Positions 56,685-64,000 of a stretch of DNA of 64,000 bases are shown piece by piece (position 1 is the first letter of the stretch; each line of letters begins with the position of its first letter). The stretch lies in assembly GCF_000002595.2 (NCBI RefSeq), contig NC_057005.1, positions 4,643,422 through 4,707,421 on the forward strand, read 5' to 3'. This DNA comes from Chlamydomonas reinhardtii (lineage: Eukaryota > Chlorophyta > Chlorophyceae > Chlamydomonadales > Chlamydomonadaceae). Made by a program: the position numbers and the translations under genes. Under the pieces are notes generated by a model. It made no database searches and was not told the DNA's origin. It worked only from the letters and a program-made list of their open reading frames with translations.

Positions 56685-57380
56685 TCACGTAGGCAGCTCC
56701 GAACTGACAGGCTGTCTGGTAGCGGCAACGGCCTTGCGTTTGCGGGGCTTCACCGGCGCATCCGCTGCTCCGCCATCAACCGCCCGTGTGTCCATGCCGA
56801 GCCGTGCGGCCGTGCTCAGGGGCCGCGACACCGCGGCCGTGCTACCGCCGCCACCAGCGCTGGCCATCGCCGACATCTTGCCGCTGGCGGGTCGGTGCAG
56901 CCGCCCGGCTGGGGCCCGCGGCGGGCAGCTCGTTGCTGGGAGTCACATGCAGCGGCAGCGCTGCCTGCAGCTGCTGCAGCAGGCGGGTGCGCACTGGGCC
57001 CCAGAAGCCGTCCACCTAGCCGTTGGGGATGAACCGCCGCGCTCTCCTCCACGCGGCCTTGCCTGCTCCCTCTGCCATGCACATGCACGCCGCCACTGCT
57101 GGGCGCAGGCCCTGCGCCGCCGCTGCAGCCGCCAGGCCCTGCGCCATCGCCGCAGCCTGAAGGGCCAGCCACCCCCGCCGGGCCCTGCGCCGCCGCCGCC
57201 ACATCGCCGCCACCACGGCGAAGGGCCGCAACGTGCCCGTGCCGTGGTGCAGAGCGCCTGAGACCGCACCTGTGTGAGCCCATCAATCACTACGCGACTT
57301 ACCTTGACGACCTTGAGTACCTCCTGCATCACTTGGCCAGCTACGGTCACGGTAAGCTGCGTGGCGCTGCGCGGTACCAT
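56685..57380 (-). CDS. Doubtful gene, divergent from the ICT1-like gene
   Basis: The first candidate exon 57380-57303 (MVPRSATQLTVTVAGQVMQE VLKVVK) ends at an excellent donor GTAAGT. A CACACAG acceptor starts the next at 57269, where all three frames stay open for over 150 bp, so the frame cannot be chosen by inspection. A third piece ends at 56685 (MDTRAVDGGAADAPVKPRKR K ... SSELPT) with a basic NLS-like KPRKRK. The pieces read like protein, but I could not join them in phase. No family is recognised. Confidence 0.3.
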
Positions 57381-57770
57381 GTCAGCAAGGACGGGTTGGG
57401 GGTCCCGCCTTCAGGCGCCTGCTATAAGCTACGGTTTACAAAACTTACCCGCAGCAGCCCTCTGACCAGTCAGTGCTCAGTAGCTAGGCAGATAATAACC
57501 AAAACACGCGACAACGGTCCCCAAGGCCAACGCAGGTCCCACATTGCAATTGCTTGCTGTGCAACAAACTGGAAAGCCAACCCCGCCGAATTTCGGCTAG
57601 GATAGTAAGTGTGCTAAATGTGAAACATGTGAGCGACCTGAAAACAACTTTAGTTATAATTGCCCCCATTGCAGAGTTGTCTCTGCCATCGCACGCGATT
57701 GCCTTGAACCGTAAATTCTAGACTGCACATTATACATTCTAGGTCCTAGTGATATCGTGTCCTTAGCATC
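57381..57770. promoter_or_regulatory. Upstream region of the ICT1-like gene
   Basis: 390 bp before the ATG at 57771, AT-richer from 57590 onward. It is shared with the doubtful minus-strand gene if that is real. Confidence 0.4.
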
Positions 57771-59592
57771 ATGGCTGCGGTTCGGCTTTTGCGCCAGCTG
57801 CGCCACTTGCACGCCAGTGCCTCAACGCCAGCGCTTGTCCGATGCGTAGCTTTTAGGCCCTTTACTGCACATAGCGCGCCTCTCAAACACTCGCGAGTTC
57901 AGCACCACGACGGAGCCGCGGCAGGGACCTTGCGGCTCAGCACACGCTTCGTGGCAGCTGCGGCTGCCGGGGACGGGGTGACACCAGTGACACCCCCGCC
58001 GCCGAAGCCGGTGTACAAGGTTCGCCCCATTACGAAAGGTGAGAGGGCAGCTCAGAGAACAGCTAGGTGGGTATCATAGCGGCTACTGCGCGCACAGTCC
58101 TTGAGCACGCACTGCTCAGTAGACTGGGGAAGCGGTGTCCCGCGGCTGAGGTTCCGCTGGGCACGCGTAAATGCACGTGCGGGTGGTGGCGATCACACAC
58201 AGCAATAAGGCATGCTACCAGTCTAACAAGTGATGGGGAATTACATGCAAGAATGCTCACGCACGGTGGTGCCATCCATCTGTGACAACACGCAGACGAC
58301 GTGGAGATCGCCTTTGCTCGCTCCAGCGGCGCCGGTGGGCAAAAGTAGGTGACGTGAAGGTGGCCATGATTGCTTCATAGTAGGCATCTTGCTGGACTGA
58401 GTTGGGTGTCCCCGCATGCTTGCTTGCGACGCCGGCTCACGGACTATGCGTACGGGTGTGTCGCAAGCAAAGTGCTGCCAGGCATTGGGCAGCGCGGACT
58501 GTGTGTACGGATGTGTCGCAAGCAAAGTGCTGCCTGGCAGCACTTGTCGGTTGCGGCGTGTGCATTGGTACAGCCGCATGGTTGGTTTGTGGGCTCACAT
58601 GTTCACTGCTGGATCTTCCCCTGTAGTGTGAACAAGGTCAACACAAAAGTGGACATGCGGTTCGATGTGAGCAAGGCGAGCTGGATCCCAGATGAGGTCA
58701 AGGACGCTATGCGGCAATTGGTGAGGCAACTGCAATGGGTCAGTGACTGCTCCTGCTTGACTTAAGTAGAAGCTGAGCGAAGCTGGACTTGGTCCCACCC
58801 GGCTTTCCTGCTCGCAGGAGAAGAACCGGTTCACCAGTGAAGGCATGCTGGTGATGCAATCCCAGCGCCACCGCACGCAAGCGTGAGTCCGGCCGGGCTG
58901 GAGATGTGGCAACCCCACCTGTTCGTCCTTGCCTTGCTGTCACGTGGCACTGAATAAACGCTGTACCTCCGTATCAGCCTTTCGCTTGGCGACCGCCACT
59001 CCTCACCGACACAGCCCCCACCTCCACTGCCTCCCCACCGCACACCTGATCTCCCCACCGCACACCTCTCCCTCCCTCACTCCCGCTTTCCGCCTGCAGT
59101 GCCTAATGGCACCTCAGTCATGCCTTCGCACCCACCCCTTGCTCTCAGCACGTCATGCTTGCTACTGAGATTGCTGCAATGACCACAACCCCACCCCGTG
59201 CCACACGCGCAGTCAGAACCTGGACGACGCGCTGGCCAAAGTGCAGGAGATCATTGACCGCGCGGTAGAGTACGTGACGCCCAAGGAGGCAGACCCGGAG
59301 ACCATCAAGCGCGTGAAGGCGCAGTGAGTTGGCGGGGAGGAGGGGCTGTTCGCGGCGGGAATGCGGGCGGGTCCGAGGATGGAAACATGTGGTGACAGCC
59401 TGACAGGGGCCAGGCGAAGACAGGCAGGCAGGCGCGGTTTCTGATATCGCACGGTAATCGTTGTGTGTTTCAGCATGATGTTGCTCTCTTCGTCACCCCC
59501 GCAGGATCAAGGCGGGCAAGGAGCGGCGGCTAGACAACAAGAAGAAGGACTCGAATAAGAAGAAGGAGCGCTCGCGCCGCGATTTTGATTGA
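57771..59592 (+). CDS. Organellar peptidyl-tRNA hydrolase of the ICT1/ArfB class
   Basis: Six exons, 57771-58038, 58296-58344, 58627-58720, 58818-58882, 59213-59323 and 59505-59592, give 224 residues. Residues 1-65 are rich in Arg, Ala, Ser and His with no acids (MAAVRLLRQLRHLHASASTP), typical of a mitochondrial presequence. The class I release-factor domain begins DDVEIAFARSSGAGGQNVNK with the catalytic GGQ at 103-105. A very basic C-terminal tail (GKERRLDNKKKDSNKKKERS) corresponds to the tail that ArfB/ICT1 threads into the empty mRNA channel of stalled ribosomes. No codon-recognition domain is present. The expected reaction is codon-independent hydrolysis of peptidyl-tRNA on stalled mitochondrial (or plastid) ribosomes. 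Introns 2 and 3 split the domain; phases all agree. Confidence 0.92.
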
Positions 59593-60720
59593 TGCCCCCC
59601 TTCTGGGTTAGGCTTGACATTGAAGTGAAGTGCTGAGGGCAGGCAAATGCCGCGTAGCAGGAGTGTGAACAGAGTTGGAGGGTGAGGGTGAGAGCTATAC
59701 ACTGAATGCTCGCATGGGGAGTTTGTGTGATGGTAAAAGAGGGGTTTGGGTTGTGGGATGCGATGGTTGGTTGCCAGGGTATGCTAGGTAGCGTCTATTT
59801 CCACAGTGCATCGCAAGCAGGCTGGGACTGTGCAGTTGTGGACCACGCGCCGGAAGCGGACGGCATTTTGGGTAGATTCGCCGTCCAGCCGGTCGCTTTT
59901 TGATGGTTGCCTGTTACTGGGAACGCGTGTCGGCTGGGCGTCAGTGTGTCCCCCGCTTGGATCCAGTGTGATGGACGAGACCTTGCGCAATTGGCCCTCG
60001 CTTTGAGGTCTGAGACGGACTGGCCTTCACTCCGTTACATGCACCTAAACATTAGCGCAGTCACACTCTTCGCAGCTTTCACACACAGCGGTGCCATGCC
60101 ATCACACTGTCCGAGCAGGCCGCACCAAAAATGCTTCCGTGAGTGCCGTCCCATCACCAAACAACCTGCTTAGGCCTAAGTCCGGTGTCCAATGCCGTAA
60201 CATGGCCGCAGCTACCGTTTCGCAGCGCATGCGAAGCAAAGGCCTGTCCGGCCACCGCCTGCGGCCTGCCCTCCTGTCCCGCAGCCCAGCGTCTGCATAG
60301 CGCATTTACAGCGTGCTCTAGCACGTGTGCGCGTAGGTGTCAGGTGCGTGCTCGACACTGGCAGTGCTTTGCAACAAAGCCGCCGCGCACCTCAAGCATA
60401 TAATTTGCCCTGCAAGGCCCTTGGGATGGCCGGGCGCACTTCCCCAAGTCCTACCAAGTCCCAAGACTGCTGTCACCTCTCGCCACTCCTGGAAGCCGCC
60501 GCCCCTGCGGCACTGCTCTCCGCACCTTGACTCGTGCGGCTCCCGCACCTCTGTGTGCCCATGAGCTCGCCACACAAGCTCCCAGCTTCAGACCCCAGGC
60601 CACTCACCCTTCTACCACATCGCACGCCCATACTTCCACCCAAACACGTCCTCCCACAGTCTCCTCCGCTTATTTACGGGCCTGCACCCCTGCTCATCAG
60701 CGCCTAGGTCCCAGCCTGTT
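59593..60720. other. Intergenic region between convergent genes
   Basis: 1.1 kb with the 3' UTRs of the ICT1-like gene (+) and NAA50 (-). Minus-strand TGTAA at 60306-60310 or 60035-60039 may end NAA50. I found no TGTAA for the plus gene here. No supported coding frame. Confidence 0.4.
60306..60310 (-). terminator. TGTAA polyadenylation signal, NAA50
   Basis: Minus-strand TGTAA 411 nt after the NAA50 stop codon; the nearest one found. Confidence 0.4.
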
Positions 60721-62303
60721 CTATGCTGCCAGCTTCTTGCTCATGACCACTGCGTCCGGCGGCGACAGCTTCTTGTAATAGTCCTTGACCACCTCGCCCT
60801 TCTCAAAGCCGTGCCGCTGGTAGAAGCGGATGGCGTCCTCGTTGTCGACCTGGTTTACGCGTCAGGTTGTGGTACAAAGTGAGTAGAAGACATGGCGGCT
60901 TTGGGGCTCGTACAAGCCGCTCAGTGGCACCAGCTTTCCAATACCATGCTGTACAGCGACATCATGGCCCCACCCAACGCCGGTCACCGCACCTGCACAT
61001 GCACAAACGCCTCCTCGATGTTGGGGTCCTGCTGCGCCGCAGCCAGCGAGCGCTGCAGCAGCTTGGCGCCTGCGCGTGCGATGAGTTGGGAATGGGGAGG
61101 GTTAGCCGGTGTGGGCAGAATGAGGCGGAGCGGGCAGGATGAGGCGCACTGGCGGTTGACGAGCGCGTGGGCGAGGTAAATAAGATACAGACCGCAGGCA
61201 CTTGGCCGTTTGATAGGGCAAGTCCATTCTGAATCCAGCCGCCTTCCCAGCCGTCAGCGCAACGGTTGCGCGTCGGGCACTTCAATGACTGATTGCGGCA
61301 CAGGGGTGTATCGTGCAAGGGGACAGCCGACACGCGCACGCAGCGGCGAACCCCCTGCAGCGCGTTGCACCGCCGCTCCCTCCCTCCTGCCCCCAGCTCA
61401 CACTCACCGATAGCGAAGTTGCGATACGGCGCCAGCACGCCTAGCGTGGCGATGTAGGCCTTCGCCTTGCCATTGGGCTGCACGCAAGGATGTGTGCGGC
61501 ACATAGCCAAGCGGGTGCTAATCAGGCAAAGAGCTATCCGTGGCCGCAGCTGAACGGCCAGCAACACACACTATGTACACATGTGCTGCCTGCCCGTCGT
61601 CGCATGTATGCATAGGACTAGGCGGCCGCCACCATCCGGAGGCGGAGCACGGCAGCGCCACGCCCCTCCCGGCCCCAACCCCCCTCCCCCCCCACACACG
61701 CACGGCCAGCGGGCCAGCCAGCTCAGCCTTACCTGGCGCTCGCAGCGCACCGTGATGGCCCCCACCAGGACGTCGTTGTGGTATGCTGCGTGCACAGCCA
61801 GACAGACATGCGCGAGTCCGGCACAATGATACGCCACGCAGCAGCCCGGGACACCGGGAGGTGCAGGGATCCCCGACAGCAGCTGCACAGGCACTCAGGC
61901 AACGGCGCTGTCACACGTCCCATGAAAGCCGCGCTGGCTGGCGCGGCCGTGCGGACGGCCCAAAACACGGCCGGCCAGCAAAACTGCAAGACGGCCGTGA
62001 GTGCGGCCACCGCCATGTGCCCTGGCACCCCGCTGCCTCCGCCCGCCGACCCTGCGGACCCGCCCTTACCTAGCTGAGTCAGGTCGCCGCACGCCATGCA
62101 TTGCCGGTACACCTCATCCTGCAAGGTCACATCGCCGTCTCAGCGCCACCCATAGCGCCCGCTCGCCAAAGCAGCCCGTCCGGCGGGATCGGCGTGCTCA
62201 CCGCATACTTCATCGGGAAGATAACGCTGTTTAGCAGCTTAAGTTGCTCAAGGTTCTTTTCTCTAACAATGTCAAAGCTGACAGCAAGCTCGCGTTTAGC
62301 CAT
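60721..62303 (-). CDS. NAA50: N-alpha-acetyltransferase 50 (GNAT family)
   Basis: Six exons, 62303-62202, 62118-62070, 61785-61733, 61477-61408, 61069-60993 and 60849-60721, give 159 residues (human NAA50 has 169). The order of motifs matches NAA50: VREKNLEQLKLLNSVIFPMK Y, AYHNDVLVGAITVRCE, AYIATLGVLAPYRNFAIGAK L, EEAFVHVQVDNEDAIRFYQR HGF and VKDYYKKL. The VIFP, LGVLAPYR and HVQ elements separate NAA50 from other GNATs. NAA50 acetylates the N terminus of Met-starting proteins and associates with the NatA complex on ribosomes. In the acetyl-CoA loop the consensus R-x-x-G-x-G is R-N-F-A-I-G (residues 87-92), with Ala for the first Gly. All phases agree and the start is the only ATG. Confidence 0.93.
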
Positions 62304-62632
62304 GTTACTGTGCTTGCGGTGTGCGCTAACGGATTTGCTGCAGGATAATTGCTGGATTTGCTTCGATAACAGATACTTGCAGCCACCGCGTGTAAACAGA
62401 CAGCGAATTACGAAAGAGCGCCATCATCAAAACTTGCAATGAGGCTGCCGGCCCCGCAAGGCTGGGACACTGTAAAATACATTGTTTGTACTGATACAAG
62501 TAAAGCAATAGGCGTCACTGCCATGCGAAAAGCCATTTCTTCAAGAAAACCCAAGCTGGTTCGGCTGTGTTACCCTATTTATTGCACTTCCGAGTAGCTG
62601 TTAATTTGTAACATGTCCCCCATAATAACAAT
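62304..62632. promoter_or_regulatory. Divergent intergenic region, NAA50 / unidentified gene
   Basis: 329 bp between divergent start codons, AT-rich compared with the exons on both sides. Confidence 0.45.
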
Positions 62633-64000
62633 ATGAGCTTCGTGCAGCAAGGCGCCTGCTTGCTTGGGCCGGTGCAAGGAAACAATGGCGCAGTGGCGCA
62701 CCAAGCCAGTCAGCGCTCCATTGCCAATCCATCAAGCACGTCGCTATATGGCTTTGCAGCAAGCTCTTATCGCGCGGCTCGCTGCGGACGCACCACGCTG
62801 GACCCTGCCCGTGCCGCTTGCAGGCGGGTAACACGCGTACCCCCGCGCGCACCGCCACCGGCCGCGACGCCGGACCCCGCGGCATCGGATGGGTTCCCGG
62901 CTGACGAAGAGCAGGCAGCGGATACCCAGGTGGCTCCAACCCACATCAATGCTGTGGCCGGGCCGCTTCAGCGTCGCCCCTGCATGACAGACATGCTGCT
63001 GCATAACGACGAGGCGCCGTCTGCCGCAAGCGACGCACACGGGCGCACGGCAGCCCACGGCCGGGCCGAGCATGCCTCTACCTCGTTCTTACAGAATGTT
63101 CTGCAGCGCGGGAGGCACCCGGGGGCCGCCCGGCCACACCAAGGGGGGCCGCAGCAGCACAGGGCGGACACAGACGGTGAGCCGAGCGCTGCAAAGGCAA
63201 AGGGGCGGGCCCGGAAAGTGACAGCTGCCGGCGACAGCGACGCACAACAGCCGGCGAGCCGGCGGCAGCAGCGCATGCTAGCCTGGCTTGATCAAGACGA
63301 CACCCTTGACTTTGACTTCTGGGGCCGTCGGCCAGGAACGGCGACGGTGCCCTCGGCAGCGACTGCAGCCGTGGAGCAGGTGCAACAGCCGGAGGGGGCA
63401 CTAGCTGTAGCTGCGGCGGCCTCCGCCACATTCTCTGGTCGATCTCCAAGCGGCAATACCAATGCCAGCGTGGGGGCCTCTCTACAGGGTGGCAGCAGCA
63501 GAGGCGGTCGGCTGCTGAGCACCAGCTTGCCGCTAGCAGCCGCGGCGGGGCAGGCGGCCTGTGTTAGCCCCGGCAGTAGCCCCGGCGGCGTCCGGGGCGG
63601 CAGGGGCAGCGGACGCTCGCCTGGTGAGCTCGGCCGTCGCAGCAGCGGCGCCAGCGGCCGGTCTGGCGCGGTCGCACGCGGTGCAGTCGGTGACGGCGCT
63701 AGTGGGGGCGGCGACAGTGGAGCGAGCCGCGGCGGCGGCGAGAAGGCCGGAGGGGCGGGCGCCGGCGGCAGCGACTGGCGGGCGCTGCTAGCTGACGGCG
63801 CAGATCGGCGGTTCCTGACCTCGCTGCTCGATCCGGTGGATGCCCTGTTTGACGAAGACGCGGCAGCTTTGCGAGTCGCGAGGAGCTCCAAGGTTAGAAC
63901 CTTGACCGCGAAACAGGCAAACTCTGCGGCCTGGGAGGAGAGTGAAATAGAGATCGCGGCCTTGCCGAAGCGCGCACGGCGACGCTCGCAGAAGGCGCAG
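62633..64000 (+). CDS. Large unidentified gene, 5' part, open at the window edge
   Basis: A continuous plus-strand frame of 456 codons runs from ATG at 62633 to the last base of the window without a stop or any needed splice. Residues 1-75 are poor in acids and rich in Ala, Ser, Arg and Thr (MSFVQQGACLLGPVQGNNGA ... SLYGFAASSYRAARCGRTTL), which fits an organelle transit peptide. Islands of non-repetitive sequence (RRQQRMLAWLDQDDTLDFDF W; DWRALLADGADRRFLTSLLD PVDALFDEDAAAL; AAWEESEIEIAALPKRARRR SQ) lie between Gly/Ser/Ala linkers. This style is common in algal nucleus-encoded organelle expression factors, whose repeats come late in the protein, but nothing visible proves such a role. It is divergent from NAA50. 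Confidence 0.65.
   Translation, partial: MSFVQQGACLLGPVQGNNGAVAHQASQRSIANPSSTSLYGFAASSYRAARCGRTTLDPARAACRRVTRVPPRAPPPAATPDPAASDGFPADEEQAADTQVAPTHINAVAGPLQRRPCMTDMLLHNDEAPSAASDAHGRTAAHGRAEHASTSFLQNVLQRGRHPGAARPHQGGPQQHRADTDGEPSAAKAKGRARKVTAAGDSDAQQPASRRQQRMLAWLDQDDTLDFDFWGRRPGTATVPSAATAAVEQVQQPEGALAVAAAASATFSGRSPSGNTNASVGASLQGGSSRGGRLLSTSLPLAAAAGQAACVSPGSSPGGVRGGRGSGRSPGELGRRSSGASGRSGAVARGAVGDGASGGGDSGASRGGGEKAGGAGAGGSDWRALLADGADRRFLTSLLDPVDALFDEDAAALRVARSSKVRTLTAKQANSAAWEESEIEIAALPKRARRRSQKAQ

Overview
The window looks like nuclear DNA of a volvocine green alga, most likely Chlamydomonas reinhardtii or a close relative. The reasons are very GC-rich, intron-dense genes with GT/CA microsatellites, TGTAA polyadenylation signals, Ala/Gly/Gln-rich linkers inside proteins, and plant-lineage families beside an algal-style gene set. 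I saw no rRNA, tRNA, CRISPR array or recognisable intact transposon. I rebuilt gene models by hand from splice sites and reading phase. Every model given with a protein length has exon lengths that sum to whole codons.

Layout. 1-622 (-): 5' end of a CRAL-TRIO/Sec14-like gene, divergent from a 12-exon CUE/F-box/LRR gene (1086-7510, +). 7833-10074 (+): NHL-repeat/BTB protein. 10075-12740: gene-poor. 12741-14765 (-): ribosomal protein RPL10A. 15576-27433 (-): clathrin heavy chain in 31 exons. 28960-34490 (-): MRS2/CorA-type Mg2+ transporter in 13 exons. 35202-37699 (-): second NHL/BTB gene, paralogous to the first. 38791-44937 (-): GT69 (CAP59/CMT1-like) glycosyltransferase with a 28-nt microexon. 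45298-47184 (-): unknown protein. 47950-49397 (+): weak hypothetical gene. 50556-51636 (-): small acidic D-box protein, a securin candidate, divergent from a QWRF/augmin-8-like gene (52145-55513, +). 56685-57380 (-): doubtful gene. 57771-59592 (+): ICT1/ArfB-type organellar peptidyl-tRNA hydrolase. 60721-62303 (-): NAA50 acetyltransferase. 62633 to the window end (+): 5' part of a large unidentified gene.

Most genes are unrelated housekeeping functions: translation, vesicle traffic, ion transport, N-terminal acetylation and ribosome rescue. The clearest functional pairing is the securin candidate and the QWRF gene, two mitotic factors sharing a roughly 500-bp divergent promoter. The most interesting non-coding signal is in the introns. 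GT repeats lie at donor ends and CA repeats at acceptor ends. A dispersed module attached to these repeats forms terminal inverted repeats at both ends of one MRS2 intron, which resembles an introner-like origin. A second motif recurs near 3' splice sites, and a five-copy satellite sits in a clathrin intron.
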